Assembly: GCF_033971325.1 (NCBI RefSeq)
Contig: NZ_CP117180.1
Span: 1,122,041-1,186,040, forward strand
Length of the DNA stretch: 64,000 nucleotides
Source of the DNA: Hydrogenobacter sp. T-2
Lineage (GTDB): Bacteria > Aquificota > Aquificia > Aquificales > Aquificaceae
Reading direction: 5' to 3'
How positions within the stretch are numbered: position 1 is the stretch's first letter; every line of letters begins with the position of its first letter. Of this stretch, positions 33,119 through 41,511 are shown piece by piece. The translations under genes and the position numbers were made by a program. Under the pieces are notes generated by a model. That model saw only the letters and a list, made by a program, of their open reading frames with translations. It was not told the origin of the DNA and searched no databases.

Positions 33119-33847
33119 TTACTCTTCCTCTTCATAAAGCTCCTCATACCTCTCTTCATTTTCCTCTACTATGTCCATGATAACGTTGTAGAGGTTGGGG
33201 TCAAGTTTTTCAAGCATCTCAAAGATGCCTGTCTCTCTCCATATGGTATACATCTCCACTGCGGTCTCCAAAGACACTTCCCATGCGGTTTTGACAGACT
33301 TGCCCACGTCAAAGGGTATGGCAAGCCTCTTTGCCCTTAGGTTTTCCATATTGTCCGCCATCTTGGGACCCCAGTCTGGGAAGAAGTCTGGCTGGAGCAT
33401 GTCCGCAGAGAGCTGGTTTCCTGTGGTCATAACCTTGAGAAGGACTCTTCCGTAGGGTTTTAGAAGGTCTTTTGTAGCCTCAAAGGCATTACGCACCGCC
33501 ACCTCTCTCATTATGGCAACAAGACCACCAGGGTTATTCACAAAGGGGCATCTTATCCAACAGGTAAAGCATTGAGAACATGCCCATATGTATTCGTGCA
33601 TCATGTCATAAAGCACTTCCACGTCCTCTTCCAAGAACCTTTGAACTATCTCTCTGGGAGAATAGTCAAAGAACCTGTTGGAAGGGCAGGATGCGGTGCA
33701 AACGCCACAGTTTAGACAGCCAAAGATGTATTCTTTATAACGGAAGTCTGACTTTACCTCCTCCACTATACGGACCTTCTCTTCCCAAGGCACTGCCTTG
33801 GTTTTCTCTGATATGGGTAGGTTATATCCGTAAATGTGTCCGTCCAT
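33119..33847 (-). CDS. hdrC1: sHdrC1, iron-sulfur subunit
   Basis: The 242-residue protein holds CLNCGVCTASCP (about 44-55) and CSQCFTCWIRCP (about 90-101), two [4Fe-4S] sites in an HdrC fold, with an acidic Glu-rich C-terminus. It is first in the hdr gene block; a separate promoter region with several palindromes precedes it. Confidence 0.9.
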   Translation of the reverse strand: MDGHIYGYNLPISEKTKAVPWEEKVRIVEEVKSDFRYKEYIFGCLNCGVCTASCPSNRFFDYSPREIVQRFLEEDVEVLYDMMHEYIWACSQCFTCWIRCPFVNNPGGLVAIMREVAVRNAFEATKDLLKPYGRVLLKVMTTGNQLSADMLQPDFFPDWGPKMADNMENLRAKRLAIPFDVGKSVKTAWEVSLETAVEMYTIWRETGIFEMLEKLDPNLYNVIMDIVEENEERYEELYEEEE

Positions 33848-33884
33848 GGTAAACCTCCTTAAGGTTTCTAACTTCTATAAAAGT

Positions 33885-33956
33885 ATTATACACATGATAA
33901 AAGTCAATTAAATTTTGCTTATGTGTATATAAGGATAAACTTATGAGTGTATACTC
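33885..33956 (-). promoter_or_regulatory. hdrC1 promoter region with palindromic operator-like sites
   Basis: Minus-strand TATAAT (33,885-33,890) is a candidate -10 box 37 bases above the ATG. TATACACAT (33,887-33,895) and ATGTGTATA (33,921-33,929) are perfect 9-bp inverted copies, the first overlapping the -10 box. A third related dyad, GAGTGTATACTC, is at 33,945-33,956. The pattern suggests repressor control of the hdr block. Confidence 0.55.
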
Positions 33957-33981
33957 AAAAAAGGGGGAGGTGGAAAAAGCC

Positions 33982-34398
33982 TTAAAGGGTAAGAACCGCA
34001 TACTCGCCACTCATAAGTTTGTCAAGGAAGGCAGCACCGCCTATTATGCCGTCGCAGAGCTCAGGGTTTACATCTTCCTTTTTATATATTTCTGTTAGGT
34101 CAAGAGAAGGCACGCAGAGGTATATTTTCACACCCGCATCCTTTGCCATCTTTATAAAGTCGTAAATGGTTTGCTCCACTCCCGGTCTGACTTTTACCTT
34201 TTTGGCGTTGTCTCTCATAAGCAAAAAGCCTGCCTCTGAGGTTATAACCATTTCCACTTCATAGTCCATGGTGGTGGCTGCGGTAGCGAGGAAGAAAGGA
34301 GCACCAGCCTGTGGGTTGATTAGCTCTCCTGTGGTTGGCTCCGCCCTCTCAAAGAAGGGCACGGTAAGGATGTAGAAAAGCACCTTTTCGTAAGCCAT
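33982..34398 (-). CDS. DsrE3-like sulfur-transfer protein
   Basis: The 138-residue DsrE-fold protein has a YLCVPSLDL segment with a single Cys near 105 at the sulfur-carrying position and a second Cys near 125 (PELCDGI). It follows dsrE2 and tusA, matching the tusA-dsrE2-dsrE3 triad that hands sulfane sulfur to sHdr systems. Confidence 0.75.
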   Translation of the reverse strand: MAYEKVLFYILTVPFFERAEPTTGELINPQAGAPFFLATAATTMDYEVEMVITSEAGFLLMRDNAKKVKVRPGVEQTIYDFIKMAKDAGVKIYLCVPSLDLTEIYKKEDVNPELCDGIIGGAAFLDKLMSGEYAVLTL

Positions 34399-34409
34399 AT
34401 CTATCCTCC

Positions 34410-34943
34410 TTAAACGAAGATTATCATGGGTTTGTCCGCCTCAAGCACATAGTTCATAAAGGTGGCAGCGCCGGCTGGAGGTTCAAGACCATCTATAAGG
34501 TCTTCTTGTTTATAACCAAAGAGTTCCATGGTCATCTGGCAAGCTATAAGTTTCACCTCCGCCTCCTTACAAGCTTCAATAAGCTCTGGTATATCCGCCA
34601 CGCCATGCTCCTTTATGGTCTTTTTCATCATAAAACTCATAAGGTCTGTCATGCCGGGTATTATACCCATTATCTGTGGAGGTCCTGGGAATATGGAAGA
34701 TATTGCGTTTGTTACTGGGTTCTGCATGGAGGGAGGGAAAGCCATAGGCATGGCAGGGTTTCCTATGGGAGCTATTTTTAACTCGTGCATTTTCTTTTTA
34801 TGAATAATATTAAGCCCGTAGAAGGTAAAGAATATGGCGGTTTCTATACCAAGAGATGCGGCAGTTGAGGCGAGTATTAAAGGCGGGTACGCCATATCAA
34901 GCGTACCCTTTGTGGCTATTATGGCAAGCCTTTCTGTAGCCAT
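34410..34943 (-). CDS. dsrE2: DsrE2-family sulfur carrier
   Basis: The 177-residue protein starts RLAIIATKGTLDMAYPPLILASTAASLG, contains a hydrophobic Pro/Met/Gly-rich middle (membrane-associating in this family) and CQMTMELFGY with the family Cys near 137. DsrE2 works with TusA and rhodanese in sulfane-sulfur trafficking. It starts 12 bases after tusA. Confidence 0.85.
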   Translation of the reverse strand: MATERLAIIATKGTLDMAYPPLILASTAASLGIETAIFFTFYGLNIIHKKKMHELKIAPIGNPAMPMAFPPSMQNPVTNAISSIFPGPPQIMGIIPGMTDLMSFMMKKTIKEHGVADIPELIEACKEAEVKLIACQMTMELFGYKQEDLIDGLEPPAGAATFMNYVLEADKPMIIFV

Positions 34944-34955
34944 TCTTATCCCTCC

Positions 34956-35192
34956 TCATTTCTTCTTGAGGTAGAAGATAATCTTTCCTCCCTCTTCTAC
35001 CGTTTCAAGGAGCTGATGTCCTGTTCTGTTGCAAAAGGCTGGTATGTCCGCCTTTGCACCTGGGTCCGTGGTTATGACCTCAAGGATCTGCCCAGATTGA
35101 AGCTCCTCAATAGCTTTCTTTGTTTTAAGAACAGGAAGAGGACAATTAAGACCTGATGCATCAAGGGTCTTATCGGGTGTTATTGTTGCCAT
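34956..35192 (-). CDS. tusA: TusA-family sulfur carrier
   Basis: The 78-residue protein has the TusA CPxP motif at Cys17 (GLNCPLPVLKTKKAI). It accepts and donates persulfide sulfur. ATG 35,192 is chosen because AGGAGG lies 8 bases upstream; a GTG at 35,201 overlaps that SD. It is the first gene of the tusA-dsrE2-dsrE3 unit. Confidence 0.92.
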   Translation of the reverse strand: MATITPDKTLDASGLNCPLPVLKTKKAIEELQSGQILEVITTDPGAKADIPAFCNRTGHQLLETVEEGGKIIFYLKKK

Positions 35193-35225
35193 TTTAGACA
35201 CCTCCTAAGTAAGATTATCATCATA

Positions 35226-35254
35226 TTATAAGCATTGCATATGGCGTGTGCCAT
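35226..35254 (-). promoter_or_regulatory. tusA promoter with inverted repeat over the -35 region
   Basis: Minus-strand TATAAT is at 35,226-35,231. ATGGC-N4-GCCAT (35,241-35,254) covers the -35 region and is followed by GCATATGC. This is an operator-like arrangement. A TGGCAC/TGC pair here is two bases too long for sigma-54. Confidence 0.45.
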
Positions 35255-35290
35255 TAATAATTATGATACAGATTATAAGTTTTCCTTATA

Positions 35291-35584
35291 TCAGTGCGTG
35301 AGCCAAAGAACATCAGACACAAGGCAGGCACCACCAACTTTTTTAAGAAGTGGTCTAAGCTCCTCTGCTATCTTATAAGCGGTCTCTTCTGGACAAACTG
35401 TAAACACATAGCTATTTTTAAACACATCTGTGAGCTCATCACCGGCCATCATACCCCTTTCCCCCTTTCCAAGGGCATCCTTTATGACCGTGTAGCCAGA
35501 AACACCAGCCTTTTCTAACACATTGAGCACCCTGCTGAGGTATATGCTGTCAATGACCACTTCCACCTTTTTCATAGGTTTCAT
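35291..35584 (-). CDS. P-II-like signalling protein paired with SbtA
   Basis: The 97-residue ferredoxin-like fold protein (KVEVVIDSIYLSRVLNVLEKAGVSGYTVI, then a Gly-rich T-loop-like GKGERGMMAGDELTD) resembles the SbtB/P-II-like proteins that bind adenine nucleotides and gate SbtA. It lacks a Tyr51-type uridylylation site in the loop. It sits 4 bases after sbtA. Confidence 0.75.
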   Translation of the reverse strand: MKPMKKVEVVIDSIYLSRVLNVLEKAGVSGYTVIKDALGKGERGMMAGDELTDVFKNSYVFTVCPEETAYKIAEELRPLLKKVGGACLVSDVLWLTH

Positions 35585-35588
35585 GCTC

Positions 35589-36560
35589 TCACCCCCATAG
35601 GTGGTTTATTAGAAAGTAGTATAAGGGTATACCTACCGCTATATTGAAGGGAAAGGTAATAGCAAGGGACATGGTCACGTAAAGGCTTGGGTTCGCCTCT
35701 GGCACAGAAAGCCTCATGGCAGCAGGAACCGCTATATAAGAGGCACTGGCACATAGTATAGAAAACATAAAGGCATCCCCCTTGGCAAAGCCAAAGGTCT
35801 TTGCTAAAAATATCCCTACCAGAGCATTAAACACGGGCAAAAGAATTCCAAAGGCTACAAGAAACACTCCAACCCTTTTTATATCTCCTATCCTGCGACC
35901 AGCTACTATACCCATATCAAGTAGGAAAAAGGCAAGCATACCCTTAAACAAGACACCGAAAAGTGGGTCCATAGCCTTCCAACCCTTTTCACCCGTTAAG
36001 AAACCTATAAGAAGAGTTCCCATTAGTATATAAACGGATGGGTTAAGGAAAGCCTCTCTGAGAACTTCTCCCCAGTTTACCTTTGAGTTATTTTCCCTCT
36101 TAGCGAAGAGCGTTAAAAGTATAAGCCCTACAACTATAGCGGGAGACTCCATAAGGGTCATAGCAGCTACCATATAGCCACCATAACTCTCCCCGAGGTT
36201 GTTTAGAAAAGAGCCGGCAGTTATAAAGGTTACTGCGCTGATAGAGCCATAGGTGGCGGATATGGCAACCGCGTTGTATACATCCAGCTTTAATCTAAGA
36301 ATAAAGAAGGCGTAAACAGGCACTAAAACCGCCATAAACACTGCAAGCAAAAGCACCTTTAGAACCTCAAGGGTAATACCGCTCTTGGAAAGCTCATAGC
36401 CACCATGAAGACCTATGGCTATAAGAAGATAGAGAGAAAAGAGCTTTGGCAGAGGTTGTGGAACTTCAAGCTCCGTTTTAAGAAGAACCGCACCAAGCCC
36501 AAGAAGAAACATAAGAACGGGAGGGTTTAATATATTTTGCAAGAGAAGGTCAAATCCCAT
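35589..36560 (-). CDS. sbtA: SbtA-type sodium-dependent bicarbonate transporter
   Basis: The 323-residue integral membrane protein has about ten helices in two inverted halves (MFLLGLGAVLLKTELEVPQPL; LLAVFMAVLVPVYAFFILRL; AISATYGSISAVTFITAG; AFFLLDMGIVAGRR; ASASYIAVPAAMRLSVPEANPS). These match the DUF897/SbtA family, which imports bicarbonate with Na+. Placement after a reductive-TCA enzyme operon fits a carbon-acquisition role. Confidence 0.85.
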   Translation of the reverse strand: MGFDLLLQNILNPPVLMFLLGLGAVLLKTELEVPQPLPKLFSLYLLIAIGLHGGYELSKSGITLEVLKVLLLAVFMAVLVPVYAFFILRLKLDVYNAVAISATYGSISAVTFITAGSFLNNLGESYGGYMVAAMTLMESPAIVVGLILLTLFAKRENNSKVNWGEVLREAFLNPSVYILMGTLLIGFLTGEKGWKAMDPLFGVLFKGMLAFFLLDMGIVAGRRIGDIKRVGVFLVAFGILLPVFNALVGIFLAKTFGFAKGDAFMFSILCASASYIAVPAAMRLSVPEANPSLYVTMSLAITFPFNIAVGIPLYYFLINHLWG

Positions 36561-36572
36561 AGATTGCCCTCC

Positions 36573-37463
36573 TTAGTTTTCTATTAATAAAAGAAAGGAG
36601 GGTCCGTCGTAGTCTTTTATCTCTATTGGGTTATCCACATATCCAAAGGAATAGTTTACAGCAACGGGAAAGGGATAATGCTTGAGCCTTACTATGCCCT
36701 TTACCCTTATTACGTTTTCTGGCAAGTTTTTTAATTTCCTTTCAAGCTCTTCATAGTCTACGGGTTCAATAAGGTTTATAACTTTGTGGTTATGCTTGTG
36801 TTCGTGGTCTGTGGGGAGGTTTTTTAGTTCGGGCATAGTGTAAGCTCCAGAGAATACCTCTTTAGGAAGTTTACCGTATACGGTCTTATATATCCTAATC
36901 TTTGTGTAGAGTGGCTCACCTGTAAAGGAGTTTACAGGTCTATATAAGTTCCAGATCTCTCTTATTTCCTTTTCTATAGCGTCCAGTTTACTCTCTTCAA
37001 CCAAGTCCACCTTGTTGAGCACTATCACATTAGACCCACCTATTTGATACCTTGCGGTGCTGTCTTCTTGATACCTTTTAAAGTTAGCACAGTCTACTAC
37101 GCATATAACTCCATCCACAGAGCAACCCAATGATTGAAGACTTATTACCACAGGAAAGGGCACCGCACCACCAGAGGTTTCTACCAGTAAAAGCTCAGGG
37201 TCATATTTATTTCTTATCTCCTCTATCGCCTTTTCAAACTCCGAGTGAAGAGAGCAACAGATACAACCCTCTGGAAGCTCCAGCACCTCTGAGTAAGAAT
37301 TTTTCAACACCTTTCCGTCAACGCCCACCTCACCAAGTTCATTAACTATAACCGCCACCCTTTTGTTAGAAAAATGCTCTCTTGCAGAGTTAAGCAATAG
37401 AGTAGTCTTACCGCTTCCGAGAAAGCCTGTTATTACAAAGGCAGGAAGCATTTCACTCTCCAC
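36573..37463 (-). CDS. CobW/COG0523 family GTPase metallochaperone
   Basis: The 296-residue G3E GTPase has Walker A GFLGSGKTT (13-21), the CxCC metal motif GCICC near 66-70, the ETSGG switch, LNKVDLV, and a His-rich loop (DHEHKHNH) for metal binding. Such proteins insert Zn or Co into target enzymes. Between the oxidoreductase genes and sbtA it may serve a metal-dependent carbon-fixation enzyme. Its start overlaps the upstream small gene by 11 bases. Confidence 0.87.
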   Translation of the reverse strand: MESEMLPAFVITGFLGSGKTTLLLNSAREHFSNKRVAVIVNELGEVGVDGKVLKNSYSEVLELPEGCICCSLHSEFEKAIEEIRNKYDPELLLVETSGGAVPFPVVISLQSLGCSVDGVICVVDCANFKRYQEDSTARYQIGGSNVIVLNKVDLVEESKLDAIEKEIREIWNLYRPVNSFTGEPLYTKIRIYKTVYGKLPKEVFSGAYTMPELKNLPTDHEHKHNHKVINLIEPVDYEELERKLKNLPENVIRVKGIVRLKHYPFPVAVNYSFGYVDNPIEIKDYDGPSFLLLIEN

Positions 37464-37749
37464 CGTATTCTACAGAGTCTATCTCCTCCATAAACTGCTG
37501 TATCTGAAAGGTAACAAGACCAGCAAGGTCTTTTATATCCTTTTCCCAATACATGGGGTCTATGTCTATCTCCTTTTCATAAACATCGTGTCCCTCTACC
37601 ACATACTTTACCTTGATGTAGGGATAGCCCTTGACCTCACAACCTTGGTCAACTTCATTGGGAAAGCAAAGCTCAATGTCAAGGTCGGGGTTTACCATAC
37701 TCTTCTTTAATTCCTCCGCCAATTGATTGAATTTTTCTTCTAAGCTCAT
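37453..37749 (-). CDS. Small conserved hypothetical protein of the carbon operon
   Basis: The 98-residue acidic soluble protein (LDIELCFPNEVDQGCEVKGYPYIKVKYVVEGH; YWEKDIKDLAGLVTFQIQQFMEEI) has no recognised domain. Two cysteines lie 10 residues apart. It is 11 bases after the ferredoxin subunit and overlaps the CobW gene, so it is cotranscribed. Confidence 0.65.
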   Translation of the reverse strand: MSLEEKFNQLAEELKKSMVNPDLDIELCFPNEVDQGCEVKGYPYIKVKYVVEGHDVYEKEIDIDPMYWEKDIKDLAGLVTFQIQQFMEEIDSVEYGGE

Positions 37750-37760
37750 GCCTCACCCCC

Positions 37761-37985
37761 TTAATCTCCAGCGGTTACCATTACCATCTCTATACAGTTT
37801 CTCTTTAAAAGGTCAGAGCAAACATAAACGCATATGGCACAGCCCTTACACCTTGAGTAGTTTACCCACGCCACATGCTTGGAGTCGTGATACATGAGGG
37901 TGTTTGGCTCTGGACAGAAGAGCACACACTGCTTACAGTTATACTTAGCACAATCTGATTCCTTTACATCCGCCACATAGTACAT
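37761..37985 (-). CDS. forE: Ferredoxin-like subunit E of 2-oxoacid:ferredoxin oxidoreductase
   Basis: The 74-residue protein has CAKYNCKQCVLFCP and CKGCAICVYVC motifs for two [4Fe-4S] clusters. It is the electron-exit subunit. The gene order D-A-B-G-E matches the published for (2-oxoglutarate) operon of Hydrogenobacter rather than the porEDABG order, though pyruvate specificity cannot be ruled out from sequence alone. Confidence 0.72.
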   Translation of the reverse strand: MYYVADVKESDCAKYNCKQCVLFCPEPNTLMYHDSKHVAWVNYSRCKGCAICVYVCSDLLKRNCIEMVMVTAGD

Positions 37986-38012
37986 ACCTGCCTTGCCTCC
38001 TTATAGATTAAT

Positions 38013-38696
38013 TTAACCCGTAAGAGCTTCTTCTTCCACCCAGCCCCTTTCCTCCGCTATCTTGAAGGCTTCTCTTATAACCTGCATATTTTTCTCAAGA
38101 AGCTCCATCTTCTTTTTGAACTTCTTCTCTATAGCACTGTCAAGGGCTGTTGTTCCACCAGAAGCTACGAAGGTGTTTCCAAGAAACCTTTCTCTTACAG
38201 CTTGCTCTATGTGTTCAAAGCCTACAATACGGGTTATACCAAAGAAAAGACCTATCATTGCCATGTTTGTGGCAAGCTCAGTTCCAGCAATGTCAAGGGC
38301 TATTTTTGTGGCTGGGAACATGTAGACCCTTGTGTTGAGTTCTTTGAGAATATTCCAGTCCTCTTCTGGGATTATGTCTACGTCTGTGTTTATTATCACA
38401 AGACCGTTTTCTTTCAAACCTGAGTAGAAGGGCATGGTGTAGGACTTTCCGTGGGTTATGACCTGAGGATGATAAATCATTATCACGTTTGGATAGACTA
38501 CCTCACCAACTTCGTATATAGGTTGGTCAGAGACCCTAACGTAGGCTTCAACAGGTGCCATCCTCTTTTCTGAACCAAAGAAGGGAACAAGGGTTGCATA
38601 TTTGCCTGCGGCGGACATGGCATTACCAAGGATATGGGCGGAGGTGACCACCCCCTGCCCACCAACACCAGCTATGCGTATGTTATACCTTTTCAT
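38013..38696 (-). CDS. forG: Gamma subunit of 2-oxoacid:ferredoxin oxidoreductase
   Basis: The 227-residue protein has the gamma-domain start IAGVGGQGVVTSAHILG (about 7-23) and VRVSDQPIYEVGEVVYPNVI. The subunit binds CoA together with alpha. Start ATG overlaps the beta-subunit stop (ATGA). Confidence 0.83.
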   Translation of the reverse strand: MKRYNIRIAGVGGQGVVTSAHILGNAMSAAGKYATLVPFFGSEKRMAPVEAYVRVSDQPIYEVGEVVYPNVIMIYHPQVITHGKSYTMPFYSGLKENGLVIINTDVDIIPEEDWNILKELNTRVYMFPATKIALDIAGTELATNMAMIGLFFGITRIVGFEHIEQAVRERFLGNTFVASGGTTALDSAIEKKFKKKMELLEKNMQVIREAFKIAEERGWVEEEALTG

Positions 38697-39559
38697 GCCT
38701 TTACCTCCTCTGGCTTCCTCTCTATCTCTTCAAAGAATTCCTTTACCTCATCGGTCATCCACTCATAGAAGCCAAAGTCTTGCTTTTCTCTCTTTCTGGC
38801 ATCCTCAAGGACCTTTTCTGTTGGTATGGAGTATTCTATGTTGCAAGAGGTGTAGGCATGTATAAAGGTAGGTCCAAAGTGCCTTGCGGCAAGTATTGCC
38901 CTACGCACTGTCTTTGCTATTCTCTTGGGATTGGTAGGTGCCAGCTTTGCTACGTATACACAGCCTGCGGTCTTGGCAAGCTCCACTGCGTTTATCTTGT
39001 CAAACTGCTTGCCCTTAGGTGCCATCTTTAGCTGAACGCCTCTTGGAGACATACCACTTTCCTGACCACCAGTGTTTCCATAGACCTCATTGTCTACCAT
39101 TATAGTGGTGAACTTCTCTCTTCTGAACCATGAATGCATGGTCATTCCAAAGCCTATGTCTATAAGACCACCGTCACCTGCTATAACCACCACATCCTTT
39201 TCCTTGTCAGGGAACCTTATATTGAGGGCTCTCTTTAGACCAGAGGCAACTGCGTTAGTGTCTCCATAATTTCCGTATATAAAGGGAACAGCTGCCTGAG
39301 AAAGGGCAAGCCTTGCACAACCTGCTGTACCTATAACTATGGTGTCCTCTGGTTTTGGAAGAGAGGCATAGAAAACCCTTATGAAGTATGCCATAAAGCA
39401 TCCAGCACACATGGGGTGCTCTTCCACAAGCTCCTTGAACTGTCCGAGCTGTTGGACGTCTAGTTCCTTGCCAAACTGCCCATATTGGACCAAGTCTACA
39501 TAGTCCTTGGGCATATATTTTTCAAAGCCTGGTGATATCCTAACATATTCCAGACCCAT
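38693..39559 (-). CDS. forB: Beta (TPP-binding) subunit of 2-oxoacid:ferredoxin oxidoreductase
   Basis: The 288-residue protein has the cluster segment PMCAGCF, GTAGCARLALSQAAVPF, and the thiamine-pyrophosphate motif GDGGLIDIG...VDNEVYGNTGGQ (about 125-165). It reductively carboxylates an acyl-CoA to the 2-oxoacid in the reductive TCA cycle. It lies 21 bases after the alpha gene. Confidence 0.87.
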   Translation of the reverse strand: MGLEYVRISPGFEKYMPKDYVDLVQYGQFGKELDVQQLGQFKELVEEHPMCAGCFMAYFIRVFYASLPKPEDTIVIGTAGCARLALSQAAVPFIYGNYGDTNAVASGLKRALNIRFPDKEKDVVVIAGDGGLIDIGFGMTMHSWFRREKFTTIMVDNEVYGNTGGQESGMSPRGVQLKMAPKGKQFDKINAVELAKTAGCVYVAKLAPTNPKRIAKTVRRAILAARHFGPTFIHAYTSCNIEYSIPTEKVLEDARKREKQDFGFYEWMTDEVKEFFEEIERKPEEVKA

Positions 39560-39580
39560 ATCTATACCTCCTTAAGTTTT

Positions 39581-40750
39581 TTATACAACAACCTTCTTTT
39601 CCTTCTTTATGCCAAGGGCATTGTATATCTTTTCCATTATAAGCTCCACCGGTAGCGTCATGCCACCATAAACCCTTGGACCGCCCACTACTATATCGCT
39701 GTTGGGTATGGCCGCCTTTACTTCTTTTGCAAGCCATCCCACTATGTTGTGTTCAGGTACTATAACCGCCTTAGCCCTGGAGAGGGCTTGTCTTATCTCT
39801 TTCTCTGGGAAGGGTCTTATGGACTTGACCTTTACAAGACCTACATTTAGACCCTCAAGCTGTGCATAACGCACCGCCTCTCTTCCTTGTGCAGCAGCGC
39901 ATCCAGAAGCAACTACGAAAACTTCTGCCTCTGGGTTCACCACCTCTATAGGACCGCCAAGGTATTTGTAGATGTATTTCATAGCCCTTATGTTAGAAGA
40001 CCAGACCTCTTGTTGCCATACCGCGTGTATCAGGTAGCTCATAAAGTTAGACTTCTGAACTGGTGCGTCCCTTTGTATTCTTGCGGGAGGGATCTCACAG
40101 TCTGTGGGAGGCACTGGTGCCTTGTAGGGGTCTCTTGGTGGCAGTTTCATGTCCTCTGGTGTCATATTTACATAGCCCTTGGCATGGGTTACAAAAAAGC
40201 CCTCAGTGCAAACCGCTATAGGTATATAAACGTCCACCTTTTCAGATATGACAAAACTTGCGAGGGTAAAGTCAAAAACATCCTGTTGGTTTTCCGCATG
40301 AAGAACAACCACTCCAGAGTGAAGCAGGTAAGCTATCTCCACATTGTCAGGCTGTATGGAAAGTGGTGCGTTTACAACCCTTGTGAGAACACCAAGAACC
40401 GCGGGTATTCTATGTCCTGGCCAAGAAGCTATAGCCTCCAAACCTCTAAGGAGACCTGGCCCAGAAGTAGCAGAAAAAGCCCTTGCACCTCCTCTGACCG
40501 CTCCAGCTATAGCAGACATAGCTCCGTATTCCTCTTCCGCCCTGTAGTAGTCCTTGAGATAGCCCTGAGCCCATATATCACCCACAAGGTGCATAACCTC
40601 AGATTGGGGTGTTATAGGGTATGCTATTGCAATGTCCACGTTGGCACGCTTGACAGCTTCCGCCATAGCTTGGGCACCGGTTATAAACTTCCTCTCCCTC
40701 GGTGCCTCCAAAAGAAGGTAATCCGCATCTACAACTCTTTGCTCTGGCAT
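39581..40750 (-). CDS. forA: Alpha subunit of 2-oxoacid:ferredoxin oxidoreductase
   Basis: The 389-residue protein shows FITGAQAMAEAVKRANVDIAIAYPITPQSEVMH (domain I), the EEEYGAMSAIAGAVRGGARAFSATSGPG block and a C-terminal transketolase-like domain (FVVASGCAAAQGREAVRYA). Short insertions around PLSIQPDNVEIAYL are as in anabolic Aquificales enzymes. Confidence 0.87.
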   Translation of the reverse strand: MPEQRVVDADYLLLEAPRERKFITGAQAMAEAVKRANVDIAIAYPITPQSEVMHLVGDIWAQGYLKDYYRAEEEYGAMSAIAGAVRGGARAFSATSGPGLLRGLEAIASWPGHRIPAVLGVLTRVVNAPLSIQPDNVEIAYLLHSGVVVLHAENQQDVFDFTLASFVISEKVDVYIPIAVCTEGFFVTHAKGYVNMTPEDMKLPPRDPYKAPVPPTDCEIPPARIQRDAPVQKSNFMSYLIHAVWQQEVWSSNIRAMKYIYKYLGGPIEVVNPEAEVFVVASGCAAAQGREAVRYAQLEGLNVGLVKVKSIRPFPEKEIRQALSRAKAVIVPEHNIVGWLAKEVKAAIPNSDIVVGGPRVYGGMTLPVELIMEKIYNALGIKKEKKVVV

Positions 40751-40766
40751 GACACTACCTCCGTTT

Positions 40767-41480
40767 TTATTCGCTTTCTGTTACCTGTTCTCCCCTTCTG
40801 GGGATTAAAAGATAAGAATACTCTCCATAGTCAAGCACAGAAAGGGTTTGATACTCCTCTTTTGGAAGGGATGGATTCTCTGGTGGAAGTTTGGGCTCCC
40901 ACTTTATGCCAAGCTCTTCTCTAACCTGCACAAGCACATCCTTAAAGCGTCTAATCTCCTCCGCATGCTGGTCTCTGAGGGAAACCATAGCATCCTCATG
41001 GCCCATCTCCGCACACAGGGCTATGGTAAAACAGTTGGTTCCAGCCCTTATCATTCTCAGAGATAAATTTGCATAGTGGCAGTGGACACCCACGAATATA
41101 CAGGCTTCTATTTTATTGTGAAGTATGGTGAGGTTTGGATGGTTTGGGTTTATCTCTGCCTCTGGGTCTATCTTGGGATATTTGGGCCTGTAGTCGGGCA
41201 TGGGTATTATCCTGCAGTTGGGTATCTCCATAGCCAGCTCAAGAACCGCCTTTGCCTTTTCCATGGCTCCGGCGTTCCATCCCCAGAGAACCAGTGGTCC
41301 TGGGAATATGGTGGGGTTTCTTCTTGTTAGCATAGCCTTTGCAGCTTCTCTCATTGCGGTCCCTTCGTCCACTATTTTTCCATAGAGCAGTGCTTTTCCC
41401 GGGGGAGGAAGTTCAACACCTTCAAAAGCTGCAGGGGTTGGTATATAGCCAGCCGGTCCTGGCAAAACTTCCATTGGCAT
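40767..41480 (-). CDS. forD: Subunit D of the five-subunit 2-oxoacid:ferredoxin oxidoreductase
   Basis: The 237-residue protein is unlike the usual ferredoxin-type delta subunit: it begins with a Pro/Gly-rich segment (LPGPAGYIPTPAAFEGVELPPPG) and then a gamma-like fold (LVLWGWNAGAMEKAKAVLELA; FVGVHCHYANLSLRMIRAG). Such a D subunit is characteristic of the Hydrogenobacter five-subunit enzymes. It is first in the operon, with a promoter 40-60 bases upstream. Confidence 0.72.
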   Translation of the reverse strand: MPMEVLPGPAGYIPTPAAFEGVELPPPGKALLYGKIVDEGTAMREAAKAMLTRRNPTIFPGPLVLWGWNAGAMEKAKAVLELAMEIPNCRIIPMPDYRPKYPKIDPEAEINPNHPNLTILHNKIEACIFVGVHCHYANLSLRMIRAGTNCFTIALCAEMGHEDAMVSLRDQHAEEIRRFKDVLVQVREELGIKWEPKLPPENPSLPKEEYQTLSVLDYGEYSYLLIPRRGEQVTESE

Positions 41481-41511
41481 GCCTTACCTCCTTAATGAAT
41501 GGGTTATCAAA

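Noticed and set aside
35235-35255. Possible sigma-54 promoter before tusA (TGGCAC...TGCA)
   Set aside because: GG and GC elements are two bases too far apart for the -24/-12 consensus, and a TATAAT lies at a better place.
37453-41480. Assignment of the DABGE genes as pyruvate synthase (por)
   Set aside because: Gene order fits the for operon better, but sequence alone does not fix substrate, so I kept the general description.
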